Below, piece after piece: positions 1-12,535 of a stretch of DNA of 64,000 bases; positions within the stretch are counted from its first letter, which is position 1, and every line of letters starts with the position of its first letter. A program made the position numbers and the translations under genes. The DNA is from Calliopsis andreniformis (taxonomy: Eukaryota; Arthropoda; Insecta; Hymenoptera; Andrenidae). The notes below the pieces were generated by a model that was not told the origin of the DNA, searched no databases, and saw only the letters and a program-made list of their open reading frames with translations. Location of the stretch: assembly GCF_051401765.1 (NCBI RefSeq), contig NW_027480422.1:13224001-13288000 (forward strand). Reading direction: 5' to 3'.

Positions 1-856
1 CCAGATCGAATATTTAGGGCCTTGGAAGTCAGCGCCCGAAGCATAAAATATAATAAACTTACAACAGTTTTTCCTTCGCATAACTGGAATAATTGCAACC
101 AGTGTGAATGTAATGGTTATTTCTACGTTCCGGGCGACCTAGGGCTCACTCTAGGGCGTTGCGCCACCACATCGAATAGTTAGGGGCTTTGAATACAACG
201 CCAGGAGCATAAAATACAATAAAAATGTAACAGTTTTTCCATTGTATAAAAGGAATAATTGCAACCAGTGTGAAAGTAATGGTCATTTCTACGTTCCGGG
301 CAACCTAGGTTTCACTCTTGGGCGTTGCTCCACCACATCGAATTGCCACGGCCTTAGAAGTCAGCTCCAGAAGCATAAAATACAATATAAATAAAACAGA
401 TTTTCCATCGTATAAAATGAATGATTGCAAACAGTGTGAAAGTTATGGTCATTTCTACGTTCCGGGCAACCTAGGCTTCACTCTCGGGCGTTGCTCCACC
501 ACATCGAATAGCTACGGCCTTAGAAGTCAACGCCAGAGTCATAAAATACTATATAAATACAACAGTCTCTCCATCGTATAACAGGAATAATTGCAACCAG
601 TGTGAAAGTAATGGTCATTTCTACATTCCGGGCAACGTAAGTTTCACTCTTGGGCGTTGCTCCACCACACCGAATAGCTACGGCCTTAGAAGTCAACTCC
701 AGAAGCATAAAATACAATAAAAATACAACAGTTTCTCCATCGTATAAAAGGAATAATTGCAACCAGTCTGAAAGTAATGGTAATTTCTACATTCCGTGCA
801 ACCTAGGTTTCGCTCTTGGGCGTTGCTCCACGAGATCGAACAGCTAGGGCCTTAGA
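1..856 (+). repeat. Left-domain mosaic segment (two block types joined)
   Basis: Bases 1 to about 563 match the start of the 3,319-bp 20-mer (about 14,262-14,824, offset 14,261), including the TTCCTTCGCATAACTGG monomer and the CATAAAATACTATATAAATAC monomer. From about 563 to 843 the match switches to the interior of that unit (about 16,317-16,597, offset 15,754). The switch occurs within a monomer without breaking the 166-bp register, so it is a recombination junction between homologous monomers. No gene is present. Confidence 0.8.
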
Positions 857-1650
857 AGTCAACGCCAGAAGCATAAAATACAATAAAAATACAACAGTCT
901 CTCCATCGTATAACAGGAATAATTGCAACCTGTATGAAGGTAATGGTCATTTATACGTTTCGGGCAACATAGGCTTCACTCTTGGACGTTGTCTCACGAG
1001 ATCGAATAGATAGGACCTTACAAGTCAACGCCAGAAGCATAAAATACAATATAAATACAACAGCTTTTCCATCGTATAACAGGAATAATTGCAACCAGTG
1101 TGAAAGAGATGGTCATTTCTACGTTCCGCGCAACGTAGGCTTCACTCTAGGGCGTTGCTCCACCACATCGAATAGCTACGGCCTTAGAAGTCAACGCCAG
1201 AAGCATAAAATGCAAAAAAATACAACAGTTTTTCCACCGTATAACAGGAATAATTGCAACCAGTGTGGAGGTGATGGTCATTTTTACGTTCCGAGCAACC
1301 TAGGCTTCACTCTAGGGCGTTGCTCCACCAGATCGAATAGTTAGGGCCTTAGAAGTCAACGCCAGAAGCATAAAATACAATATAAATACAACAGCCTTTA
1401 AATCATATGAAACGAATAGTTGCAACCAGTGTGAAAGTTATTGTCATTTCTACGTTACGGGCAACCTAGGCTCAACTATAGGGCGTTGCTTCACCAGATC
1501 GAATAGTTAGGGACTTTGAATACAACGCCAGAATCATTAAATACAATAAAAATGCAACGGTTTTTCCATCGTAGAACAGGAATAACTCCAACCTGTGTGA
1601 AAGTACAGGTCATTTCTACGTTCCGGGTAACCTAGGCTACACTCTAGGGC
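857..1650 (+). repeat. Block repeated 45 kb away (partner 46,298-47,085)
   Basis: This five-monomer stretch corresponds to about 46,298-47,085 at a constant offset of 45,441 bp. Both copies share the GTCTCACGAGATCG variant, the AAAGAGATG monomer, the shortened core ATGCAAAAAAATACAAC, and the distinctive CCTTTAAATCATATGAAACG monomer. The shared run of rare variants makes common descent more likely than independent similarity. The end overlaps the next block, because homologies in this array are nested. Confidence 0.8.
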
Positions 1651-2870
1651 ATTGCTGCACCAGATCGAATAGCTAGGGACTTAGAACTCAACGCCAGAAG
1701 AATAAAACACAACATAAGTACAACAGTTTTTCCATCGTATAAAATGAATAAGTGCAAACAGTGTGAAAGTAATGGTCATTTCTAAGTTCCGGGCAACATA
1801 GGCTTCACTCTAGGGCGTTGCTCCACCAGATCGAATATTTAGGGCCTTAGAAGTCAGCGCCCGAAGCATAAAATACAATAAAAATACAACTGTCTTTCCA
1901 TCGTATAACAGGAATAATTGCAACCAGTATGAAGGTAATGGTCATTTATACGTTTCGGGCAACATAGGCTTCACTATTGGACGTTGTCTCACGAGATCGA
2001 ATAGGTAGGACCTTACAAGTCAACGCCAGAAGCATAAAATACAATATAAATACAACAGCTTTTCCATCGTATAACAGGAATAATTGCAACAAGTGTGAAA
2101 GAGATGGTCATTTCTACGTTCCGCGCAACGTAGTCTTCACTCTAGGGCGTTGCTCCACCACATCGAATAGCTACGGCCTTAGCAGTCAACGACAGAATCA
2201 TAAAATACAATATAGATACAACAGTTTTTCCACCGTATAACAGGAATAATTGCAACCAGAGTGAATGTAACGGTCATTACTACGTTCCGGGCAACCTAGG
2301 CTTCACTCTAGGGCGTTGCTCCACCACATCGAATAGCTACGGCCTTAGAAGTCAGCGCCAGAAGCATAAAATACAATATTGATACAACAGTTTTTCCATC
2401 GTATACAATGAATGATTGCAAGCATTGTGAAGGTAACGGTCATTTCTACGTTACGGGCAACCTAGGCTTCACTCTAGGGCGTTACTCCACCAGACCGAAT
2501 AGCTAGGGCCTCAGAAGTCAACGCCAGAAGCATAAAATACAATAAAAATACAACAGTCTTTCCATCGTATAACAGGAACAATTGCAACCAGTATGAAGGT
2601 AATGGTCATTTCTACGTTTCGGGCAACATAGGCTTCACTCTTGGACGTTGCCTCACGAGATCGAATAGATAGGACCTTACAAGACAACGCCAGAAGCATA
2701 AAATACAATATAAATACAACAGCTTTTCATCGTATAACAGGAGTAATTGCAACCAGTGTGAAAGTAATGGTCATTTCTACGTTCCGGGCAACCTAGGCTT
2801 CACTCTAGGGCGTTGCTCCGCCAGATTGAATAGTTAGGGCCTTAGAAGTCAACGCCCGAAGCATAAAATA
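1340..2870 (+). repeat. Nine-monomer block repeated at 20,414-21,944
   Basis: The order of variant monomers here matches 20,414-21,944 at a constant offset of 19,074 bp: the CCTTTAAATCATATG monomer, the CATTGCTGCACC monomer, the AATAAGTGCAAACAG monomer, then GTCTCACGAGATCG, CAAGTGTGAAAGAGATG and the GCATTGTGAA monomers. The first 0.5 kb also recurs near 17,100-17,640 and 44,640-45,130. A sub-block (about 1,845-2,720) recurs at about 5,824-6,690, offset 3,979. The copies diverge at about 2,871, where the left copy has AAAATAAATAGAAC and the right copy AATATAGATACAAC. Confidence 0.8.
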
Positions 2871-3378
2871 CAAAATAAATAGAACAGTTTTTCCATTGTA
2901 TAAAACGAGTAATTGCAACCAGTGTGAAAGCTATGGTCATTTCTACGTTCCGGGTAACCTAGGCTTCACTCTAGGGCGTTGCTCCACCAGATCGAATATT
3001 TAGGGCCTTAGAAGTCAGCGCCCGAAGCATAAAATACAATATAAATACAACAGCTTTTCCATCGTATAACAGGAATAATTGCAACCAGTGTGAAAGAGAT
3101 GGTCATTTCTACGTTCCGCGCAACGTAGGCTTCACTCTAGGGCGTTGCTCCACCACATCGAATAGCTACGGCCTTAGCAGTCAACGCCAGAAGCATATAA
3201 TACAATATAGATACAACAGTTTTTCCACCGTATAACAGGAATAATTGCAACCAGATTGAATGTAACGGTCATTTCTACGTTCCGTGCAACCTAGGCTTCA
3301 CTCTTGGGCGTTGCTCCACCAGATCGAATATTTAGGGCCTTAGAAGTCAGCGCCCGAAGCATAAAATATAATAGAGTT
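2871..3378 (+). repeat. Three-monomer mosaic bridge
   Basis: The first monomer resembles 9,490-9,640 (AAAATAAATAGAAC core). The following ones (AAAGAGATGG, then CCAGATTGAATGTAACGG) resemble about 26,130-26,430 and 30,940-31,240. From about 3,200 the match to 21,945-22,570 runs at offset about 18,742. It is ordinary satellite joining two larger blocks. Confidence 0.7.
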
Positions 3379-6300
3379 ACAACAGTTTTTCCTTCGCATA
3401 ACTGAATAAATGCAACCAGTGTGAATGTAATGGTTATTTCTACGTTCCGGGCGACCTAGGCCTCACTCTAGGGCGTTGCGCCACCAGATCGAATAGTTAG
3501 GGGCATTGAATACAACACCAGGGGCATAAAATACAATAAAAATGTAACAGTTTTTCCATTGTATAAGAGGAATAACTGCAACCAGTGTGAAAATACTGGT
3601 CATTTCTACGTTCCGGGTAAATTAGGCTTCACTCTATGGCGTTGCTCCACCAGATCGATAGATAGGGACTTAGAATTCAACGCCAGAAGGATGAAATACA
3701 ACATAAGTACAACAGTTTTTCCATCATATAGAATGAATAATTGCAAACAGTGTGAAAGTAATGGTCATTTCTACGTTCCGGGCATCCTAGGCTTTACTCT
3801 AGGGCGTTGCTCCACCAGATCGAATAGTTAGGGCCTTGGAAGTCAACGCCCGGGGCATAAAATACAATATAAATACAACAGTTTTTCCATTGTATAAAAC
3901 GAATAATTGCAACCAGTGTGAAAGTTATGGTCATTTCTACGCTCCGGGCAACCGAGGCTTCACTCTAGGTCGTTGATCCACCAGATCGAATAGTTAGGGC
4001 CTTAGAAGTCAACGCCAGAAGCCTAAAATACAATATAAATACAACAGCCTTTAAATCATATGAAACGAATAGTTGCAACCAGTGTGAAAGTTATTGTCAT
4101 TTCTACGTTACGGGCAACCTAGGCTGAACTCTAGGGCGTTGCTTCACCAGATCGAATAGTTAGGGACTTTGAATACAACGCCAGAATCATTAAATACAAT
4201 AAAAATGCAACAGTTTTTCCATCGTAGAACAGGAATAACTGCAACCTGTGTGAAAGTACAGGTCATTTCTACGTTCTGGGCAACCTAGGCTTCACTCATG
4301 GGCGTTCCTCCACCACACCGAATAGCTACGGCCTTAGAAGTCAACGCAAGATGCATAAAGTCCAATAAAAATACAACAGTTTTTCCATCGTATAAAACGG
4401 AGAATTGCAACTATTGTGAAAGTTATGGTCATTTCTACGTTCCGGGCAGCCTAGGCTTCACTCTGGGGCGTTGCTCCACGAGATCGAATATTTAGGGCCT
4501 TAGAAGTCAGCGCCCGAAGCATAAAATATAATAAAGTTACAACAGTTTTTCCTTCGCATAACTGGAGTAATTGCAACCAGTGTGAATGTAATGGTTATTT
4601 CTACGTTCCGGGCGACCTAGGCCTCACTCTAGGGCGTTGCGCCACCAGGTCGAATAGTTAGGGTCTTTGAATACAACGCCAGGAGCATAAAATACAATAA
4701 AAATATAACAGTTTTTCCATTGTATAAGAGGAATAACTGCAACCAGTGTGAAAGTACTGGTTATTTCTACGTTCCGGGTAACCTAGGCTTCACTCTATGG
4801 CGTTGCTCCACCAGATCGAATAGCTAGGGACTTAGAATTCAACGCCAGAAGAATAAAATACAACATAAGTACAACAGTTTTTCCATCGTATAAAATGAAT
4901 AATCGCAGACAGTGTGAAGGTAATGGTCATTTCTACGTTCCGGGCAACCTAGGCTTCGCTGTAGGGCGTTGCTCCAGCAGATCGAATAATTAAGGCCTTA
5001 GAAGTCAACGGCCGAACCATAAAATGCAATAAAAGTAAAACAGTTTTTCCATTGTATAAAACGAATAGTTGAAACCAGTGTGAAAGTTATGGTCATTTCT
5101 ACGTTCCGCGCAACATAGGCTTAACCCCAGGCCGTCGATCCACCAGATCCAATAGTTAGGACCTAAGAAGTCAGCGCCAGATGCATAAAATGCAAAAAAA
5201 TACAACAGTTTTTCCACCGTATAACAGGAATAATTGCAACCAGTGTGGAAGTGATGGCCATTTTTACGTTCCGAGCAACCTAGGCTTCACTCTAGGGCGT
5301 TCTTCCACCAGATCGAAAGTTAGGTCCTAAGAAGTCAACGGCAGAAGCTGAAAATACAATATAAGTACAGCAGCTTTTCCATCGTATAAAACGAATAATA
5401 CCAACCTGTATGAAAGTTATGGTCATTTCTACGTTCCGGGCAACCTAGGCTTCACTCTGGGGCGTTGCTCAACCAGATCGAATATTTAGGGCCTTGGAAG
5501 TCAGCGCCCGAAGCATAAAATACAAAATAAATAGAACAGTTTTTCCATTGCATAAAACGAATAATTGCAACCAGTGTGAAAGCTATGGTCATTTCTACGT
5601 TCTGTGCAACGTAGGCTTCACTCTTGGGCGTTGCTCCACCACATCGAATAGCTACGGCCTTAGAAGTCTACTCCAGAAGCATAAAATACAATAAAAATGC
5701 AACAGTTTTTCCATCGTATAACAGGCATAACAGAAACCAGTGTGAAAGTACTGGTCATTTCTACGTTCCGGGTAACCTAGGCTTCACTCTAGGGCGTTGC
5801 TCCACCAGATCGAATATTTAGGGCCTTAGAAGTCAGCGCAGGAAGCATAAAATACAATAAAAATACAACAGTCTTTCCATCGTATAACAGGAATAATTGC
5901 AACCAGTATGAAGGTAATGGTCATTTATATGTTTCGGGCAACATAGGCTTCACTCTTGGACGTTGTCTCACGAGATCGAATAGATAGGACCTTACAAGTC
6001 AACGCCAGAAGCATAAAATACAATATAAATACAACAGCTTTTCCATCGTATAACAGGAATAATTGCAACAAGTGTGAAAGAGATGGTCATTTCTACGTTC
6101 CGCGCAACGTAGTCTTCACTCTAGGGCGTTGCTCCACCACATCGAATAGCTACGGCCTTAGCAGTCAACGACAGAAGCATAAAATACAATATAGATACAA
6201 CAGTTTTTCCACCGTATAACAGGAATAATTGCAACCAGAGTGAATGTAACGGTCATTACTACGTTCCGGGCAACCTAGGCTTCACTCTAGGGCGTTGCTC

Positions 6301-6694
6301 CACCACATCGAATAGCTACGGCCTGAGAAGTCAAAGCCAGAAGCATAAAATACAATATTGATACAACAGTTTTTCCATCGTATACAATGAATGATTGCAA
6401 GCATTGTGAATGTAACGGTCATTTCTACGTTACGGGCAACCTAGGCTTCACTCTAGGGCGTTGCTCCACCAGACCGAATAGCTAGGGCCTCAGAAGTCAA
6501 CGCCAGAAGCATAAAATACAATAAAAATACAACAGTCTTTCCATCGTATAACAGGAACAATTGCAACCAGTATGAAGGTAATGGTCATTTCTACGTTTCG
6601 GGCAACATAGGCTTCACTCTTGGACGTTGCCCCACGAGATCGAATAGATAGGACCTTACAAGACAACGCCAGAAGCAGAAAATACAATATAAAT
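3379..6694 (+). repeat. 20-mer HOR unit (type U), copy 1, ~3,316 bp
   Basis: This 20-monomer unit is followed directly by a second copy shifted by 3,317 bp. Shared diagnostic variants include GGTAAATTAGG/GGTAAGCTAGG, ACCGAGGCTTCACTCTAGGTCG, AAGCCTAAAATAC, CGCAAGATGCATAAAGTCC, AATAATCGCAGACAG, CCCCAGGCCGT and the GATCGAAAGTTAGG monomer, which lacks one base. At about 3,402 this copy has CTGAATAAATG where the second has CTGGAATAAATG, a 1-bp deletion that shifts the offset from 3,316 to 3,317. Confidence 0.85.
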
Positions 6695-9357
6695 ACAACA
6701 GTTTTTCCTTCGCATAACTGGAATAAATGCAACCAGTGTGAATGTAATGGTTATTTCTACGTTCCGGGCGACCTAGGCCTCACTCTAGGGCGTTGCGCCA
6801 CCAGATCGAATAGTTAGGGGCATTGAATACAACGCCAGGGGCATAAAATACAATAAAAATGTAACAGTTTTTCCATTGGATAAGAGGAATAACTGCAACC
6901 AGTGTGAAAGTACTGGTCATTTCTACGTTCCGGGTAAGCTAGGCTTCACTCTATGGCGTTGCTCCACCAGATCGATAGCTAGGGACTTAGAATTCAACGC
7001 CAGAAGAATAAAATACAACATAAGTACAACAGTTTTTCCATCATATAAAATGAATAATTGCAAACAGTGTGAAAGTAATGGTCATTTCTACGTTCCGGGC
7101 ATCCTAGGCTTTACTCTAGGGCGTTGCTCCACCAGATCGAATAGTTAGGGCCTTGGAAGTCAACGCCCGGGGCATAAAATACAATATAAATACAACAGTT
7201 TTTCCATTGTATAAAACGAATAATTGCAACCAGTGTGAAAGTTATGGTCATTTCTACGCTCCGGGCAACCGAGGCTTCACTCTAGGTCGTTGATCCACCA
7301 GATCGAATAGTTAGGGCCTTAGAAGTCAACGCCAGAAGCCTAAAATACAATATAAATACAACAGCCTTTAAATCATATGAAACGAATAGTTGCAACCAGT
7401 GTGAAAGTTATTGTCATTTCTACGTTACGGGCAACCTAGGCTGAACTCTAGGGCGTTGCTTCACCAGATCGAATAGTTAGGGACTTTGAATACAACGCCA
7501 GAATCATTAAATACAATAAAAATGCAACAGTTTTTCCATCGTAGAACAGGAATAACTGCAACCTGTGTGAAAGTACATGTCATTTCTACGTTCTGGGCAA
7601 CCTAGGCTTCACTCATGGGCGTTGCTCCACCACACCGAATAGCTACGGCCTTAGAAGTCAACGCAAGATGCATAAAGTCCAATAAAAATACAACAGTTTT
7701 TCCATCGTATAAAACGGATAATTGCAACTATTGTGAAAGTTATGGTCATTTCTACGTTCCGGGCAGCCTAGGCTTCACTCTGGGGCGTTGCTCCACGAGA
7801 TCGAATATTTAGGGCCTTAGAAGTCAGCGCCCGAAGCATAAAATATAATAAAGTTACAACAGTTTTTCCTTCGCATAACTGGAGTAATTGCAACCAGTGT
7901 GAATGTAATTGTTATTTCTACGTTCCGGGCGACCTAGGCCTCACTCTAGGGCGTTGCGCCACCAGGTCGAATAGTTAGGGTCTTTGAATACAACGCCAGG
8001 AGCATAAAATACAATAAAAATATAACAGTTTTTCCATTGTATTAGAGGAATAACTGCAACCAGTGTGAAAGTACTGGTCATTTCTACGTTCCGGGTAACC
8101 TAGGCTTCACTCTATGGCGTTGCTCCACCAGATCGAATAGCTAGGGACTTAGAATTCAACGCCAGAAGAATAAAATACAACATAAGTACAACAGTTTTTC
8201 CATCGTATAAAATGAATAATCGCAGACAGTGTGAAGGTAATGGTCATTTCTACGTTCCGGGCAACCTAGGCTTCGCTGTAGGGCGTTGCTCCAGCAGATC
8301 GAATAATTAAGGCCTTAGAAGTCAACGGCCGAACCATAAAATGCAATAAAAGTAAAACAGTTTTTCCATTGTATAAAACGAATAGTTGAAACCAGTGTGA
8401 AAGTTATGGTCATTTCTACGTTCCGCGCAACATAGGCTTAACCCCAGGCCGTTGATCCACCAGATCCAATAGTTAGGACCTAAGAAGTCAGCGCCAGATG
8501 CATAAAATGCAAAAAAATACAACAGTTTTTTCACCGTATAACAGGAATAATTGCAACCAGTGTGGAAGTGATGGCCATTTTTACGTTCCGAGCAACCTAG
8601 GCTTCACTCTAGGGCGTTCTTCCACCAGATCGAAAGTTAGGTCCTAAGAAGTCAACGGCAGAAGCTGAAAATACAATATAAGTACAGCAGCTTTTCCATC
8701 GTATAAAACGAATAATACCAACCTGTATGAAAGTTATGGTCATTTCTACGTTCCGGGCAACCTAGGCTTCACTCTGGGGCGTTGCTCAACCAGATCGAAT
8801 ATTTAGGGCCTTGGAAGTCAGCGCCCGAAGCATAAAATACAAAATAAATAGAACAGTTTTTCCATTGCATAAAACGAATAATTGCAACCAGTGTGAAAGC
8901 TATGGTCATTTCTACGTTCTGTGCAACGTAGGCTTCACTCTTGGGCGTTGCTCCACCACATCGAATAGCTACGGCCTTAGAAGTCTACTCCAGAAGCATA
9001 AAATACAATAAAAATGCAACAGTTTTTCCATCGTATAACAGGCATAACAGAAACCAGTATGAAAGTACTGGTCATTTCTACGTTCCGGGTAACCTAGGCT
9101 TCACTCTAGGGCGTTGCTCCACCAGATCGAATATTTAGGGCCTTAGAAGTCAGCGCAGGAAGCATAAAATACAAAAAAATACAACAGTCTTTCCATCGTA
9201 TAACAGGAATAATTGCAACCAGTATGAAGGTAATGGTCATCTATATGTTTCGGGCAACATAGGCTTCACTCTTGGACGTTGTCTCACGAGATCGAATAGA
9301 TAGGATCTTACAAGTCAACGCCAGAAGCATAAAATACAATATAAATACAACAGCTTT
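6695..9357 (+). repeat. 20-mer HOR unit (type U), partial copy 2, ~2,660 bp
   Basis: This is a tandem second copy of the preceding unit, aligned over 16 monomers with few visible differences, for example AAAAAAATAC near 9,175 against AATAAAAATAC near 5,852. It stops at about 9,357, where TTTTCATCGTATAACAGGAG replaces TTTTCCATCG. The right part of the unit also recurs near 23,207-24,430 at offset 15,592. Confidence 0.85.
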
Positions 9358-10480
9358 TCATCGTATAACAGGAGTATTTGCAACCAGTGTGAAAGTAATG
9401 GTCATTTCTACGTTCCGGGCAACCTAGGCTTCACACTAGGGCGTTGCTCCACCATATCGAATAGTTAGGGCCTTAGAAGCCAACGCCCGAAGCATAAAAT
9501 ACAAAACAAATAGAACAGTTTTTCCATTGTATAAAACGAATAATTGCAACCAGTGTGAAAGCTATGGTCATTTCTACGTTCCGGGTAACCTAGGCTTCAC
9601 TCTAGGGCGTTGCTCCACCAGATCGAATATTTAGGGCCTTAGAAGTCAGCGCCCGAAGCATAAAATACAATAAAAATGCAACAGTCTTTCCATCGTGTAA
9701 CAGGAATAATTGCAACCAGAGTGAAGGTGATGGACATTTCTACGTTCCGGGCAACCTAGGCTTCACCCTAGGGCGTTGCTCCACCAGATCGAATAGCTAG
9801 GGCCTTAGAGGTCAACGCCAGAAGCAGAAAATACAATAAAAATGCAACAGTTTTTCCATCGTATAGCATTAATAATTGCAACCAGTGTGAAAGTAATGAT
9901 CATTTCGACGTTTCGGGCATTCTAGACTTAACTCTGAGGCATTGCTCCACCAGATCGAATATATAGTGCCCTAGAAGTCAACGCCAGAAGCATAAAGTAC
10001 AATCAAAATCCAACAGTTTGTCCATCGTATAACAGGAATAATTGCCACATGCTGGAAGGTAATGGTCATTTCTACGTTGCGGCCAATCTAGGTTTTGCTC
10101 TAGGGCGTTGCTCCACCACATCGAATAGCTAGGGGCTTAGGAGTCAACGCCTGAAGCATAAAATACAATAAAAATACAACATTTTTTTCGTCGTATAACA
10201 GTGATAATTGCAACCAGTGTGAAAGATATGGTCATTTCTACGTTCCGGGCAACCCAGGCTTCACTCTGGGGCGTTGTTTCACCATATCGAATAGTTAGGG
10301 CCTATGAAGTCAACGCCAGAAGCATAAAATACAATAAAAATACAACAGTTTCTCCATCGTATAAAAGGAATAATTGCAACCAGTGTGAAAGTAGTGGTCA
10401 TTTCTACGTTCCGGGCAACCTAGGTTTCACTCTTGGGTGTTGCTCCACCACATCGAATAGTTACGGCCTATGAAGTCAAC
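9358..10480 (+). repeat. Block shared with 27.8-28.9 kb and 33.2-34.4 kb
   Basis: The stretch aligns with 27,770 onward (offset 18,413) and 33,244 onward (offset 23,887). The order of rare monomers is identical: the AACAGGAGTATTTGC monomer, the GTGATGGACATTTC monomer, the TAGCATTAATAATTGC monomer, the CATTCTAGACTTAACTCTG monomer, the ATGCTGGAAGG monomer and the TAACAGTGATAATTGC monomer. The three copies differ by scattered substitutions. Confidence 0.85.
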
Positions 10481-12535
10481 GCCAGATGCATAAAATACAA
10501 AATAAATGGATCAGTTTTTCCATTGTATAAAACGAATAATTGCAACCAGTGTGAAAGTTATGGTCATTTCTACGTTACGGGCAACCTGGGCTTAACCCTA
10601 GGGCGTTGCTCCACCAGATCTAATAGCTAGGGACTTAGAATTCAACGCCAGAAGAATAAAATACAACATAAGTACAACATTTTTTCCATCATATAGAATG
10701 AATAATTGCAAACAGTGTGAAAGTAATGGTCATTTCTACGTTCCGGGCATCCTAAGGTTCACTCTAGGGCGTTGCTCCACCAGATCGAATAGTTAGTGCC
10801 TTAGAAGTCAAAGCCCGGAGCATAAAATACAACATAAGTACAACAGTTTTTCCATCCTATAAAATGAATAATTGCAAACAGTGTGAAAGTAATGGTCATT
10901 TCTACGTTACGGGCATCCTAGGCTTCACTCTAGGGCGTTGCTCCACCAGATCGAATAGTTAGGGCCTTGGAAGTCAACGCCAGATGCATAAAATACGATA
11001 TATGTACAATAGTTTTTCCAACGTCAAAAACGAATAATTGCAACCAGTGTGAAAGTAATGGCCATTTCTACGTTCCGGGCATCCTACTTAACTCTGAGGT
11101 ATTGCTCCACCAGATCGAATACATAGTGCCCTAGAAGTCAACGCCAGAAGCATAAAGTACAATCAAAATCCAACAGTTTGTCCATCGTATAACAGGAATA
11201 ATTGCAACATGCTTGAAGGTAATGGTCATTTCTACGTTGCGGCCAATCTAGGTTTTGCTCTAGGGCGTTGCTCCACCACATCGAATAGTTAGGGCCTTAG
11301 GAGTCAACGCCTGAAGCATAAAATACAATAAAAATACAACATTTTTTTCATCGTATAACAGGCGATAATTGCAACCAGTGTGAAAGTAATGGTCATTTCT
11401 ACATTCCGGGCAACCTAGGTTTCACTCTTGGGCGTTGCTCCACCACACCGAATAGCTACGGCCTTAGAAGTCAACTCCAGAAGCATAAAATACAATAAAA
11501 GTACAACAGTTTCTCCATCGTATAAAAGGAATAATTGCAACCAGTGTGAAAGTAATGGTCATTTCTACATTCCGGGCAACCTAGGTTTCACTCTTGGGCG
11601 TTGCTCCACGAGATCGAATGGTTAGGGACTTTGAATACAAGGCCAGAAGCATAAAATACAAAATAAATGGATCAGTTTTTCCATTGTACAAAACGAATAA
11701 TTGCAACCAGTGTGAAAGTTATGGTCATTTCTACGTTACGGGCAACCTGGGCTTAACCCTAGGGCGTTGCTCCACCAGATCGAATAGCTAGGGACTTAGA
11801 ATTCAACGCCAGAAGAATAAAATACAACATAAGTACAACATTTTTTCCATCATATAGAATGAATAATTGCAAACAGTGTGAAAGTAATGGTCATTTCTAC
11901 GTTCCGGGCATCCTAAGCTTCACTCTAGGCCGTTGCTCCACCAGATCGAATAGTTAGTGCCTTAGAAGTCAAAGCCCGAAGCATAAAATACAACATAAGT
12001 ACAACAGTTTTTCCATCCTATAAAATGAATAATTGCAGACAGTGTGAAAGTAATGGTCATTTCTACGTTACGGGCATCCTAGGCTTCACCCAAGGGCGTT
12101 GCTCCGCCAGATCGAATGGTGAGGGCCTAAGATGTAAACGCCATAAGCATAAAATACGATATATGTACAATAGTTTTTCCATCGTATAAAACGAATAATT
12201 GCAACCAGTGTGAAAGTAATGGCCATTTCAACGTCCCGGGCATCCTACTTAACTCTGAGGCATTGCTCCACCAGATCGAATACATAGTGCCCTAGAAGTC
12301 AACGCCAGAGGCATAAAGTACAATCAAAATCCAACAGTTTGTCCATCGTATAACAGGAATAATTGCAACATGCTTGAAGGTAATGGTCATTTCTACGTTG
12401 CGGCCAATATAGGTTTTGCTCTAGGGCGTTGCTCCACCACATCGAATAGTGAGGGCCTTAGGAGTCAACGCCTGAAGCCTAAAATACAATAAAACTACAA
12501 CATTTTTTTCATCGTATAACAGGCGATAATTGCAA
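10481..12535 (+). repeat. 7-mer tandem duplication, period 1,161 bp
   Basis: Landmarks recur at 1,161 bp (7 x 166 - 1). GCCAGA(T/A)GCATAAAATACA is at 10,481 and 11,642, TCCTACTTAACTCTGAGG at 11,082 and 12,243, and AGGCGATAATTGC near 11,360 and 12,521. Copy 1 is about 10,481-11,641 and copy 2 about 11,642-12,535 (incomplete). The same pair recurs at 34.4-36.3 kb, but there one monomer is missing near 34,870, so the spacing is 997 bp. Confidence 0.8.

Noticed and set aside
982..1344. Zinc-knuckle-like peptide (NNCNQCESNGHFYV) in the recurrent frame
   Set aside because: CX2CX4H is present but the following C is 14 residues after the H, not four as in the CCHC knuckle (CX2CX4HX4C). It comes from the conserved DNA box AATTGCAACCAGTGTGAAAG and is lost whenever the monomer drifts.
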